This document shows, piece by piece, positions 1-11,115 of a stretch of 64,000 nucleotides of DNA (the first letter of the stretch is position 1; every line of letters begins with the position of its first letter). Below the pieces are notes generated by a model. That model saw nothing but the letters and a program-made list of their open reading frames with translations, made no database searches and was not told the DNA's origin. The translations under genes were made by a program, and so were the position numbers. Origin of the DNA: Nansenia antarctica (Eukaryota; Chordata; Actinopteri; Argentiniformes; Microstomatidae); the NCBI GenBank assembly GCA_963989245.1, contig OZ022347.1, positions 39,769,886-39,833,885 on the forward strand, written 5' to 3'.

Positions 1-925
1 ACCAGTTAGGAAAAGATTAAAGACTATGAATAGGGTAGTGAAGCAGCAGATCAAAGGGAACGACGGGAATGGACAGCAGATGATAGCATGGCTGGAAACG
101 GTCTTAGGGGAATGGGAAACTTATTTTGCTAGGATAGGAGCACCTATTATAGCAGACATGATTTTTGACTTTCTTAGGAGACAGGGCCTCATTGACTGTT
201 TTTGGAAAATCAGTCACTCAGTCCACGTTAATGAACTTTTCAGAAGACTAGTCCTCACCTGAGGTGAAGATCTATGCATTAATGCATTCCCTTTGTCCTA
301 TGCTTACTGTTGGAGAATTATGTGTTATGATAACTGAATTTCATTATTTGTGTATTGTTTGTTTATTTCTATATCGTATGTGATTGATGTCAGTTGAGAA
401 GTGATGTGGTGGTTATACAAAGCTAGGAGAGAGGTTCTGTTCCTAGCGCAACGAAAATGGAAGCTCCTGACTATGAAAGTGTTATCAATCTGAGACAGCG
501 GTAAAGGCTGTTCTCCAACTGGGTTCAAGTGCTAGCAACCTCTGACCCTGACGCTTCAAGGACAAAGAAAACATCGGTCGTTGGAAGTTTTTGTGTTGAA
601 ATATGTATGATGTACTGTGTTTAGATTAATTTGTATTGTTATTTTTAGGATTCTTTTTTATTGTTGATTGTTTTGTATTTGGTTTATATGATATCTTTGG
701 TTGCTGGTACTGGTGCTGGGTTGGTCTGTGTTATTATGTTTCTTGTGTTGTGTGTTGATGTAGTTTTTTTGTTGTTTATTGGAACATGTTGTTTATTTTT
801 TGAATTTTTTATTTTTTTTTTTCTCTTTGGTTTCTTAGTTACAGTCGGTGGGGTTTTGTGTTTTTGTTTTTGTTTTGTGGTCATTTAGTTTCGGAACACC
901 CTCTGGGTATTCCGAGGGGGGAATC
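1..925 (+). mobile_element. Degenerate internal 3' part of an LTR retroelement
   Basis: This stretch lies directly upstream of a TG...CA LTR and ends in a purine-rich tract (GAGGGGGGAA, about 914-923), which is the expected position of a polypurine tract. The only open frame of note is 26-262 (78 codons); I recognise no conserved domain in it. The segment from about 600 to 890 is T-rich with short hydrophobic frames and shows no coding signal. An endogenous retrovirus or gypsy-type element cut off by the window edge is the simplest reading. Gag, protease and reverse transcriptase are not visible, so the family is open. Confidence 0.4.
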
Positions 926-1270
926 TGTAGTTTATTTGTATTTAATAATGGGCCTATATGTTTGCTCCTGACTGTGGGGCAAGGTATTTACCTCCTGGCC
1001 CCTCCCCCTGACCTGATAGGACCACTGGCTGTGACTGCATCTTGACCAAGTTTATAAGTAAGGATGTGGGCTCTGGCCCTGCCTCTCTTCTCCCTCACCT
1101 CTTGAGCAAGCAGCTCCCTCTCTCTCTCTCTCTCTCTGTCCCCTCCCCCTCTCGCTCTCTCTGTCTCTCTTTGCCAGACCAGCGTCCATCTTTGATGTCT
1201 GTGTACTTTTGCATTTTGAATAAATGGTCTTAAACTGCTCAATAACTGTTCTTCATTTTAGTAGCCAACA
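926..1270 (+). repeat. Probable LTR (345 bp)
   Basis: It begins TGTAG after a polypurine tract and ends CCAACA, giving TG...CA termini. It holds a CT-rich region at about 1118-1170 and an AATAAA signal near 1219 about 50 bp before the end, as in retroviral R/U5 regions. No second LTR is in the window, so it could be the 3' LTR of a partial element. A partner LTR upstream of the window would confirm it. Confidence 0.5.
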
Positions 1271-2040
1271 GGTTAGGAATTTACGACAATTGTACAGATG
1301 TTTCTTTTAAAACTCAAAACATACCTGAATACAAAATGGCACAGCAACAAAACTGGCATAAATCAAGGTCAACATTTCAAAAAGTATCTTCAAAAGCAGT
1401 GCAACTGCATGAAAAAAAACAACGCTAACAAATAGTGCAAAGTAATTGTAAACAACAAATATAGTAGTGCAGATTCAATGCCTTGAATTACATGTCAATT
1501 CTCAGAGTCGAATATGTTTTGTTTTGTTTGTTTGTTTCGTATTTATTCTGGAAAACCGCTATTTAAAATGGATTGGGAACCCACCGTTGCAAGTTAGAAT
1601 TTGTTTTTCCACGGACCAGTTTTACGGTCGGACCGGAGTTTCCTGTCCCTCAGTGAAAACAGTCCGACTGTGCCTTGGTAGACACATGGACATCTGGCGA
1701 TGGAGTTGAGAAGTGCCTTTTGTAAATACATAGACTAGCAGAATGTAGATTCCGTCGGCCGATAAAATGAAACATGTTTGAAAAGATCTGGAGCCCTGCG
1801 ACGGCCCCTCCAACGGGATCGGCGGTCCTCCGATTGCGTCTCTGAGCCTGTCACACAAAACGAGCGTTGGAGACGGCGCGTCCCCGGGTTTGCAACGACG
1901 GGTGGATTTTGTCGCCGACCGCAAAAACTGGTAAATCGGGGTTAAATCGGGGTTAACATCGTCTAGTGTGTAGCCGCCTTTCGCTGTGTTGGTCCTAAAT
2001 ACCTTCTTTCTTTTTTTTTTTACTTCATAATCATGCACAC
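1271..2040. other. Unassigned stretch, partly CpG-rich
   Basis: No gene or element boundary is convincing here. The part from about 1600 to 1960 is GC- and CpG-richer than its surroundings. A minus-strand open frame across 1622-2146 has no recognisable domain and overlaps the protease exon on the other strand. A homopolymer T tract sits just before the first recognised protease exon. Confidence 0.3.
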
Positions 2041-2044
2041 CCCA

Positions 2045-4320
2045 GTTAAGTGTTGGATTAAAATGATAAATGCAGTACATGGTTTTGAACAGGAACATGC
2101 TGATCAGAAGGATGCCCTTATCCTTCCACTGTGGGTTCCAGGCCACTTTGTCCTGTGTGTAAGTGTACTATACCCATATATATATATATATACAGAGCAT
2201 AACTTTATATGCAACATATGACATCCACAGTAGTAGATTATAAAGACATACAATGTAGTTGAGCATTTCTCAGCTTTAACCTTCATATGCCATTTGCTTG
2301 TGAGTTTGTGTCTATTGTATTACCCCCAAAGTGTCCTTTTTGCTTATTGTCCAGAATGCGTTATTCCCTGTGTAGGTAATGAGGCCACACCAGAAAGACA
2401 TTTTCTTTCTAGATTCGCAGTATTTCAAAACTCCAAGGGGATTCACCTCTGAAGCCTACAGAACACTATTAAGGTTGCCCCAAATATTTTTTGCTCTGGC
2501 AGTAAGTCACATTCCCCTGACCTGCCTGGCGGTCCCCTGACCTGCCTATGAACTGAATGAATGAATGAATGAATGGTCTTTATGGTCTTTATTGTCATTG
2601 CTATAGTACAGGTACCAAACAACGAAATTTGGGAGGGGTGGCTCCCCTGGTGCTAGGAAAGAAAAAAAAAACTAAAAAAACAAGAAGGGAAAGGAGCTGG
2701 TTTACATAAATAAAGGCAATGTACACTATCCACTATACTATACTGTACAGATAAGACGACTTTTGTCCTGGCGGTCCCCTGACCTGCCTATGATGTTTGT
2801 CCTGGCGGTCCCCTGACCTGCCTATGATGTGTGTCCTGGCGGTCCCCTGACCTGCCTATGATGTTTGTCCTGGCGGTCCCCTGACCTGCCTATGATGTGT
2901 GTCCTGGCGGTCCCCTGACCTGCCTATGATGTTTGTCCTGGCGGTCCCCTGACCTGCCTATGATGTGTGTCCTGGCGGTCCCCTGACCTGCCTATGATGT
3001 TTGTACTGGCGGTCCCCTGACCTGCCTATGATGTGTGTCCTGGCGGTCCCCTGACCTGTCTAATGTTACTGCCATTTCTAAAGACTTGTGTTCAATCAGG
3101 AGGCATTGTGGCAATGCATGCATTATGTACTGATTGTTTGTCCAACATTCAGAAAGGATTGGCTTCCCGAAAGCTGGAGTGGACTTAAATAGACACATTT
3201 CCAACACAAGGAAAGAGACACAGAGAAATCCTCCTGATTGAACTTTTGCAAATAAGCATGATCGACCGACTTGCATGGTGTGAAGTGGTTCTGAAGCAGC
3301 AGTGGTACGAATGTTGTTCCTTTTTTCTCTCCTGTAGGAGGTGTGTACTTCTTTGTTTGACTTAGTTTTATTCTTGGTTGCCCAGGGGTGTTGCTGAGAA
3401 AATTGTTGCGGGATCCTGGACAGAGAAGACTGGTCTGGATTTGGAGGTATTATTTGAATGTTACTATCATATTATAGCTATAGTCATAATTACCTACTAT
3501 TCTCTAACTGTAACTTTTCTTCGTACAGGGGCTTCCGAGGCAGACCAGTGGCAATGACTGTGGTGTCTTCATGATAATGGTGAGTTATGGTAATGCCACC
3601 AAGTGATATGGCACACTTGATTGTTCCTTAAAACCATCAAAAATGTGTAAATGTATGCAACAATGACTGACCACCACTTAGACCTGACCAACATTCTGTT
3701 TGTGCATTTGCAAATAAAAAGGTGTGCAATAAAAGGTATTAAGGAACATTCATGTGTGCAGACCTCTCATATCACTTTCCTATGGAGTTATCAGCCATGT
3801 ACATTTCATTGGATGTGTGTGACTACCTTCTCACTGAGTTATAAGCTGTCACATGGTAATCTTGTCTTTGTGTCTTTTCTCATTACAGTATGCCTGGTAT
3901 TTCGCCATGGAGGCTACCTTTGACTTCAGCATTGTAAGTATTAAGAAAACAAGAACCCATTATATCAATATGCTATAAGACTTTGAATGCAAATTGAGTA
4001 ACTGCTCTTTCTTTAGGATGACATGTCTCTCCTGAGAAGGTGGTGGTGTATTGTCCTGGTGGAAAACCTTGGGCTGGAAGGGTATGCTGCAGTGCTACAA
4101 AAATAATAATTGTATTTGTACATTTATTATCAAGAGGACTTTGGGGTAACACCTGGCCCTACAATTCAACCTTCCGGTGAAGATAATGTGTGTTAATTTC
4201 AGATTTGGAAGGAAGTTTGCTCACTTTAGTGAGGAAGGCAGAGCGACCCTTCACGACAGTGTCCCACCTGTATTCAGGACCTATTCAAGTGTTAAAAGGA
4301 GTCATGCAAGCAACACCATG
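2045..4320 (+). CDS. Ulp1/SENP-like (C48) cysteine protease, exons of the catalytic domain
   Basis: Six exons can be read: about 2045-2158, 3386-3446, 3529-3579, 3889-3933, 4017-4081 and 4203-4320. All have AG acceptors and GT donors, and the last four junctions keep phase. The first ends in VPGHFVLC, matching the catalytic-His region of C48 peptidases (His codon 2144-2146). The third reads GLPRQTSGNDCGVFMIM, the Gln/Cys signature (Gln 3541-3543, Cys 3559-3561). The next two give YAWYFAMEATFDFSI and DDMSLLRRWW, which match the family's helix after the cysteine. Family members cleave SUMO or related modifiers from proteins. The exon with the catalytic Asp, expected soon after the His, was not found; the gap holds a minisatellite. 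Upstream exons are also missing. Several DNA transposons carry Ulp1-like genes, so a domesticated or transposon origin is possible. Confidence 0.7.
2507..3063. repeat. 34-bp minisatellite, interrupted by a LINE-tail insertion
   Basis: Nine or more copies of a 34-bp unit with core GGCGGTCCCCTGACCTGCC run through 2760-3063, and about one and a half more copies lie at 2507-2550. Alternate units differ at TTTG versus TGTG, so the effective repeat is a 68-bp dimer. It lies in an intron of the protease-like gene. The two blocks are separated by the repeat at about 2551-2755. Confidence 0.85.
2551..2755 (-). mobile_element. 3' tail of a non-LTR retrotransposon or SINE
   Basis: (GAAT)n followed by GGTCTTTATTGTCATT and AACGAAATTT is shared with a second copy at about 37098-37300. 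Such tails close Rex-type LINEs and their SINE partners in fish. It splits the 34-bp minisatellite, so it inserted after that array formed. Confidence 0.6.
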
Positions 4321-4424
4321 GTCAGTGCATCTCTCACTAAGTATCTATGACCGTGTGCCTGTTTCTGAATGGGCTACTGCTCCTAAAACACATACTCCAT
4401 GCAACTTTATGGCACATGCAATAT

Positions 4425-6108
4425 GTGACAGGTTTTGATTAATAGGTCCCCATCTCGGCCATTGTGAAAGCTCGCAATCGAGCCAAACAAGTCTTGTTGT
4501 GAAAAAATGTGTTTTTCGGTTTTTGGCATAGGACGACAAACGAAGCGATGAAGAACCCACTCGATATCATATCCAACGTTTTACATTCACTAAATACCTA
4601 CATTTAGTTAGCAAAGTCGGGTTGGGGGTATTATTCGTATTATTGTGGCAGTGTGTGTAGCCACGCCCACTCCAGCTCTATTTAAGTAGCCACCTGGACC
4701 TGTTGACAGATTTACAAGATGGATGCGGATGCTCTAGCTAATGCTATAAACCGAATTTATGAAGCCGCTAGAAATATCGACAGTGGGCAATTAATGAACT
4801 CCTTCATATTGGACTATACATAACGGGAACTCCGAATCTGACGATGACAAGAAGACAACAGGATTTCAGACATTGTTCTCCACATCAGTTCACTTTCATG
4901 GGACAGTCGTCTGCAGACAGACCTTCTGCTGTGTTCTTGGGTAAGTTTTTGTGAGTTACATGTGTTGTACACTAGGATGTTGTGTTGTTTACTTAGGATA
5001 GCCAAACAGTTATTTGTTGTTTTGTGAGTAAGGTACCGTAGATAGCGCTGTTGTTAGCATCAGTTATCAAACCACTGAAACTGCTCACCACAATTATGCC
5101 ACCCCTCTACAAAACTAATGAGATGGTGGGAGGAAGAAATACGTTGTCAAAGATAAAACATAATGAATAAATACATTTGTTGCAGACCTACTAAACATGC
5201 AACATACTGTACAGTATGTTTCATGCACCATTTTAGTATGTGTGTGTGTACCAGCTAGCCAAACAAGTGTTAGCTTGTTAGCTAGATAGGTAGCTTTGTT
5301 AGAGATGTAATAGATTATAGAAAAAGTAAATGCTTTTGTAATGAACGGTAATCAGGGTTTTTCCTGCATAGAGAATTTTGAGGCGGCCGCCTCTGTCATA
5401 TTTCAAGCCGCCTCCAGCTCTCGACAAAACTCTGACAGTCGTATTTTCTACGGTGGATTTCTGTCATTTCTAACTGCAATTGCGGCACTGCGCCGACGTG
5501 GTGGCGGGGGCGCTGTTTCGCAAATAACTTAGCTTTCGTTTTTGCTAGCGAAATAGCTGATAGTTGATATTGACTGCTCAAGGAGAATACATATTTGAAA
5601 GTACAGAATGCCTGAGAGCCTTATATTGCATTATATTACATTATATTTTGATTGGTCATCTGGTGCCTGAAATTTGTGTTACAGAATGAGGAGGTGAGAG
5701 GTTCTGAGAGATGAGACCTTGATGAGAGTCACCAGCACTTCAGGTATTTGTCATTGTCATTGTATAAGCTATTCTATTTTATGAAGATAGTAGTAGGCTA
5801 TTTCGTAAAAGTGGTGTTGGTAACAGTGGGCAATCATTTGAAATGTACTGTCTTCTTTTTTTATTACAGCTTTGATGCCCAGATGGGATGGGAAGGAACT
5901 ACGCCGAAGTCCCACTAGATGCTTTATGGACTATAATGATAAATGCATGCACACGGACAACATTATTATTTTTTACCATTCTATTATTGTATTGCTCAAT
6001 TGTATCTTGCCTAATTTTTTCCATTGCCATGAATTTTACTCTCTTGTACTTGTAATGGGACATTTTGGCACACATGGCAATAAAATGATGATGAATCATG
6101 AATCTTGA

Positions 6109-6150
<42 letters not shown>

Positions 6151-6548
6151 TAGCTATTTAAACGTGTCAGCCCTGCAATTTTGCTTCCTGAGGGTTAGCT
6201 GACAACCCCACTGACAGATGACAGGTAGGTAATGACAGGTAGTGTAATGGGGGAGTGGTTGTCTTGAGGGTGTGGTTGTCTTGAGGGAGTGATTAGGGTG
6301 GAGTTAACCAGCTATTGTTCCCACCCATTACCTCTGTGAAAAACGTCTCTGAAGAAGTTTGAGGCTAGATATCTCACTACGGTGGTTCAGGGGGTATCAC
6401 CATTAAACTATCCATGACTTCTTCAACTTGTTTCAGATTTCAATGTATGACACATCATTTTAAAGCTTACAATCTACCCTTTCATAATCTGGAAAAAACA
6501 GAAAAAGATGTTGCCCTAGTTGAGGACTTTTTAACCATGCCCTGTCAC
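4425..6548. mobile_element. Non-autonomous DNA transposon, copy 1 (about 2.1 kb)
   Basis: Termini are GTGACAGG...CCTGTCAC, flanked on both sides by ATAT. A near-identical copy lies inverted at 46036-49547. Inside, a TATTTAAG box near 4680 precedes a short frame starting at 4721 (MDADALANAINRIY...), then a possible donor (GGTAAGTT) near 4940, as if the first exons of a lost transposase survive. It also carries an old LINE 3' tail and (ATT)n at about 5870-6150. The superfamily is not clear; the ATAT flank fits no common fish superfamily I can name. Confidence 0.75.
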
Positions 6549-7387
6549 ATATGTTTAGTGGTACTGTGTCATTCTGAATCCAGCCTGGATCTCTTTTTGA
6601 AGTAGTTAACCCTTTCATGTAAAACATACTGGCAATAATGGTGGACTCTGAACAGATGCCACTGGACACTGACGAGGACCACGCGTACTTCAAGAGGCCT
6701 TACAGCTTTCCTCCTAAAGAAATGGTTAGTGTGAATGAAATTTATTGCATACAAACATACTATCCACCATTCACAGCTGTACACATAGTCATGCTTATGT
6801 GTGTATCCATTTAGGAAAGTGATGTTACCATGGACAAAGATGTCAGAAGCCTGGATAGTGAAACCACACTTTCTATCAAGACACTTGAGGTAAGTAAGGA
6901 AGTGCAAATGATCATGGAAAGAAAGTGACTCATTCAGTACTTAACTGCACCTTTTCATTGTAACATGGTTAAGCACTGTATTATTATTTTAGGAAAGGGC
7001 TCAACAAGCCCAACACCAACGAAGAGTGACCAATGACTTGTTAGTGGATTTCATCACTCAGGACCAGTGATGCCGGTAACGCGTTACTCTAATCTGAATA
7101 CTTTTTTCAGTAACGAGTATTCTAACGCGATACTATTTCCAAATCAGTAATCGGATTAAAGTTACTTATTCAAGTGACTGTGCGTTACTATTGCGTTACT
7201 ACCTCATAACTTAGGCTAAATGCAGTATTTCTTTGTAATGTTCGATAGTAAACAAACATTTGTTTGCTTTTCTCGCGTCTTGGGGAGTGACGTCAGTGCT
7301 CACGTTTTCAACACGAGGTTGCAGCAGAATCGCTCACGTGTATCACCACGCTGATTGCACAGTGTAAACAGAAGCGTAGCCTACACA

Positions 7388-7552
7388 ATGGAGCGAGAAC
7401 AGAGATATGCGTTAAATAGCTGGAAATATAAGGATTATTTTGAGTTTGTGTCAGCAAAGGATGACAAGAACATAAATGTTCGTTGTACACTCTGTGCTGG
7501 CAAGAAAATATTGTCCTGTGGTAAAAGCCTGAATGGTCAGGGTAGGTTTTAG
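7388..7552 (+). pseudogene. hAT transposase N-terminal remnant (BED zinc finger)
   Basis: The frame starts MEREQRYALNSWKYKDYF and continues into VRCTLCAGKK, which gives the aromatic residues and the first CxxC pair of a BED finger. It stops at GQGRF. The His pair of the finger, the DDE core and the dimerisation domain are missing. BED fingers bind transposon ends in hAT transposases. This copy cannot make an active enzyme. Confidence 0.65.
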
Positions 7553-7895
7553 GTTTTGTGAAACCACTCCTTGCTAGTTACTGTTAAATAAAGATTATAT
7601 TTATTTTATTGTTTAAAAACAAGTATTTATGTTGGGTGAGGCAGGATTCTTAATAGGACTGGTTGTTAAAATCCCTAAATATTCAGCACAACAATTGAGT
7701 GGAGTTGGAGATGTCCTCTTGGGTGGAGTGGAATTTGGCAATGATCACGTGGTGCCACCAGTACGACACATCTTCAGTTGTGGTCCCCGACCTCATTGGG
7801 TGTTTCGGCCAGTTATCACAAGACACCCTCTGCCGAGGTTGGCCCACCACAGGCTGATCAGGCCTGGGTGTGTGTCGCACGGTGGCACCACGTGG

Positions 7896-10745
7896 TCATT
7901 TGGGAGCCCATGTTGGGTCCCTACGTTTCAGCCACAGCCAGTGACTGCTCCGTTCTGCTGCAGTGGACAGTTCTCTGATTGCCTTCCGTTGGGCCTGTCC
8001 TCTGATCCCTACTGCCCTCAGGATCCTTGTGGTGGAGCTGGCTACAAAGCCTCTGCAGCCCACCTCCACTGGCCACACCTTCACGTTCCAGCCCCGCCCC
8101 TCTGCTTCGACTGCTAAGTTGGCATACCGCAGCCTCTTCCGTTCGAATGCCTCATCGATGGCCTCCTCCCATGGGACCGTCAGTTCTACGATGAAGACAC
8201 GCCGGCAGGACTTGGACCAGAGGACTAGGTCTGGGCGCAGGTTGGTCACTGCAATTTCGGGTGGGAAGGTGAGCCTCTGGCTGAGGTCTACCCGCATTTC
8301 CCAATCCCGGGCTGCGTTCAGTGGGCCTGAGTCTGGAGGTGATGGCTTGGTCCGCTGTTTCTCCCCTTCCCGGATGAAGGTTGTTTTCTGTGGAAAGGTA
8401 GTCTGGGCATTTAGAGGCATGGCGTTGGTGGTTACCCTCTTGTGCTCAAGTTCGGCAGCCAAGCACTTTAGCACTTGGTTGTGGCGCCAGGTGTATCTTC
8501 CTTGAGTTAGACTGGTCTTGCAACCCACCAAGATGTGTTTGAGGGTTGCTGGGGCTGCACACTGGAGACAGGCTGGGTCCTCTCCATACCAGAGATGTAG
8601 GTTGGTAGGAGAGGGCAGGACATCATATGTGGCTCTGATGATGAAACTTAGCCTATTAGACTCCATGCTCCACAGCTCGTTCCACGTGATTTTCCTCCTC
8701 TCCACGCTCTCCCACTTCATCCAGCGGCCTTGCTGGGCTTGGGAGACTGCCTTGGCGCACCTGGCTGCTTCCTCCTGGTGGCGCACCTCCTCAACCACCA
8801 TCTTCCGCCGTTCGGTTGGAGTAGCCTTTTGCCATGTGGGTGTTGTTGTTTCTAAGCCAAGGCCCCCTCTGCCATGTTGGACATGCCCCACTATATCCCG
8901 GTGTCTGAGGGCGGTCTTTGCCACCGCAACTGCTGCAGATGGCTTCCATTTCCTCCCCGTTGCTAGGATTGGAGCAGCACCTCTGACGAATGGATCCCGG
9001 GATTCTGTGAGAGTCATTTCCAGCCTTGATTTGTTACATTTGTACTCCTCCACCAGGCTTGAGATTGGTAGGGAGAGGGCTCCGTTGCCATACAGGCCTA
9101 TGCTGCTAAGGCCTCTCGGCAGTCCAAGCCACTTCCTCACTTGTGCATTCACCAGTCTCTCCAGCCGGTTGGCATGGGATAGTGTGACCTCGTAGATGGA
9201 AATTGGCCACATGAGACGGGGCAGCAGTCCAAACTGAAAGCACCACAGCTTCAGCTTCCCAGGGAGAGCAGTGTTGTTGATCTGCTTGAGGCCACTGATT
9301 GTATCCTGCTTGAGTTGTTCCACCTGCTTCGAGTCATTGAGTTCTGCGCTATACCAGCGGCCAAGGCTTTTGATAGGCTTCTCCAGAACTGTTGGTATTG
9401 GCTCGTTGTTGACGTGGAACCTCTCATTGGCGAGCTTGCCTTTGACAATGGAGATACTGCGGGACTTACTGGGTTTAATCTCCATTCGTGCCCATTTGAT
9501 GTTTCCCTGGAGTTTATCCAGCAGGCGTTTGGTGCATGCGTTTGTTGTTGTTATTGTCGTCATGTCATCCATGTACGCCCTGATTGGAGGAAGACGCAGC
9601 CCGCTCTTCAACCGTTCCCCTCCAACAACCCATCGGGATGCTCGAATAATGAGCTCCATTGCCATGGTAAAAGCCAGTGGAGAGATGGTGCAGCCCGCCA
9701 TTATGCCTATCTCGAGGTGCTGCCAAGCAGTTGTACTGGCTTGTGCTGTAACACAGAACTGGAGGTCCTGGAAGTAGGCTTTGACCAGCCTTGTGATGCC
9801 CTCTGGGACTTGGAAGAAGTTGAACGCTGTCCACAAAATCTCATGAGGCACTGACCCGAAGGCATTGGCAAGATCTAAGAAAACCACATGCAGGTCTTTC
9901 TTCTCCTTCTTGGCCGTTTGTATCTGGTGCCAGATGACATTTGTGTGTTCCAGGCATCCTGAGAATCCACTTATCCCTGCCTTCTGCACTGAGGTGTCGA
10001 CAAAGTTGTTCTTCTGCAAGAATACTGAGAGCCTCTGGGCCACAACACTGAAGATGATCTTTCCTTCCACATTCAGTAGACTGATCTGGCGGAACTGGTC
10101 GATGGTTGAGGAATTCTTCTCTTTGGGAATCAGGATCCCTCCTGCCCTTCGCCATGCCTTTGGTATGATTCCCTTTTCCCATGCCACTTTCATTAGCTTC
10201 CAGAGGTACTTCAAGACGCCTGGACTGTTCTTATATAGCCTGTATGGAACGCCGTTGGGCCCAGGGGCTGAGGCTGTTCTTGCCCGTTTTACTGTGCTCT
10301 CAACTTCGCTCCATGTAGGGGGCCTTGTTTCCATCTGGTGCTCAGGTGGTTGGATTGGTGGCATGTCATCCGGAATGCTGGCTGGCACATGCCTCTGGTT
10401 GTCAGAGTAGGTCTTCCTCAGGTGCTCCTCTAGTTCCCTTATGGGTACTTTGAGGGTCCCTGTTTTCTCCTTGACAAAGAGGTCTTTGACGAACTTGTAG
10501 GGATCTCTGTAGAAGGCAGTCCTCGTTCGCTCTTTCTTCTTGTGTTGCTTTCTCAAGCATTCTGCTCTTCGCAGTGTTGCAAGACGCTGCTTGATGTCGG
10601 CCTGTAGTGCCTCAAGTCCTTTCCTTTCCACTTCTGTGGCCTTCTTCCACTGTTTTCTCAGGCACCTTCTTTCTTTCACAAGTCTTTCAATCTCTTGTTG
10701 TCTCCTGGACTTGAGGATGGGCTGATGGTTCCTTCTGTGTCCCAT
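7896..10745 (-). CDS. Reverse transcriptase / restriction-like endonuclease of an RLE-type LINE
   Basis: The 949-residue frame contains a reverse transcriptase with LDLANAFGSVPH (motif A) and YMDD at residues 391-394. A CX2CX7HX4C knuckle follows at 726-742. A C-terminal endonuclease of the PD-(D/E)xK type carries RPDLV (Asp 839) and VELTVPWE (Glu 854). This order, with no N-terminal APE endonuclease, marks the early-branching LINE group of R2, R4, NeSL and Hero elements. These nick DNA and prime reverse transcription at the nick. The 949-codon frame has no internal stop. It lies antisense inside the hAT element. The upstream part of the protein is in another frame, so this copy is frameshifted near 10,700-10,745. 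Confidence 0.88.
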   Translation of the reverse strand: MGHRRNHQPILKSRRQQEIERLVKERRCLRKQWKKATEVERKGLEALQADIKQRLATLRRAECLRKQHKKKERTRTAFYRDPYKFVKDLFVKEKTGTLKVPIRELEEHLRKTYSDNQRHVPASIPDDMPPIQPPEHQMETRPPTWSEVESTVKRARTASAPGPNGVPYRLYKNSPGVLKYLWKLMKVAWEKGIIPKAWRRAGGILIPKEKNSSTIDQFRQISLLNVEGKIIFSVVAQRLSVFLQKNNFVDTSVQKAGISGFSGCLEHTNVIWHQIQTAKKEKKDLHVVFLDLANAFGSVPHEILWTAFNFFQVPEGITRLVKAYFQDLQFCVTAQASTTAWQHLEIGIMAGCTISPLAFTMAMELIIRASRWVVGGERLKSGLRLPPIRAYMDDMTTITTTNACTKRLLDKLQGNIKWARMEIKPSKSRSISIVKGKLANERFHVNNEPIPTVLEKPIKSLGRWYSAELNDSKQVEQLKQDTISGLKQINNTALPGKLKLWCFQFGLLPRLMWPISIYEVTLSHANRLERLVNAQVRKWLGLPRGLSSIGLYGNGALSLPISSLVEEYKCNKSRLEMTLTESRDPFVRGAAPILATGRKWKPSAAVAVAKTALRHRDIVGHVQHGRGGLGLETTTPTWQKATPTERRKMVVEEVRHQEEAARCAKAVSQAQQGRWMKWESVERRKITWNELWSMESNRLSFIIRATYDVLPSPTNLHLWYGEDPACLQCAAPATLKHILVGCKTSLTQGRYTWRHNQVLKCLAAELEHKRVTTNAMPLNAQTTFPQKTTFIREGEKQRTKPSPPDSGPLNAARDWEMRVDLSQRLTFPPEIAVTNLRPDLVLWSKSCRRVFIVELTVPWEEAIDEAFERKRLRYANLAVEAEGRGWNVKVWPVEVGCRGFVASSTTRILRAVGIRGQAQRKAIRELSTAAERSSHWLWLKRRDPTWAPK

Positions 10746-11115
10746 GGTTCTTACTTTTCACCCCAAATCTCTCTGCTCCATAGCTGTAAATGATCTCTCC
10801 AATCTTGTCCAGTTTTCTTTCCACGCCCCCTTTCAGACCTTCTAGAAGATGGACAAGGTCTGTGTCGGTGTTTTCCCACTCCTTTTTCTGGCAGGCTTTA
10901 GGCCACAAGATTTGAGGCTTTCGTCCATTCATCTTCCTCTCCACTGCTGTCTGTGGCTGGATAGGCTCTGGACTCATGTCCGTTGATGGATCTGTGCTTG
11001 GTTGAGCTTCGTCTGGGGTTCTGATACCCTGTGGACTGTGGTGAATATCCTGCCACTGGGCTTCACTCGACTGATTTGCCCTACCTCTGAGGAAGTAGTG
11101 GTCAATGCGAGGCAC
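10687..11115 (-). pseudogene. Upstream part of the RLE-LINE protein, out of frame
   Basis: This 142-codon frame ends overlapping the start of the 949-codon frame and reads the same DNA one frame away (HGTQKEPSAH versus GHRRNHQP). It includes ILWPKACQKKEW and IIYSYGAERFGVK, the kind of linker that precedes the RT domain in RLE-type LINE proteins. N-terminal zinc fingers are absent, so the element is 5'-truncated at about 11,130. A single-base indel explains the break. A programmed shift cannot be excluded, but no classic slippery heptamer stands out. Confidence 0.7.

Noticed and set aside
661..888. Hydrophobic 75-codon frame
   Set aside because: T-rich low-complexity DNA gives Phe/Leu/Val runs in any frame; not evidence of a membrane protein.
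1622..2146. 174-codon minus-strand frame
   Set aside because: No recognisable domain, spans a homopolymer tract and overlaps the protease exon on the other strand.
7629..10410. Several plus-strand frames of 160-225 codons
   Set aside because: Antisense shadows of the 949-codon LINE frame.
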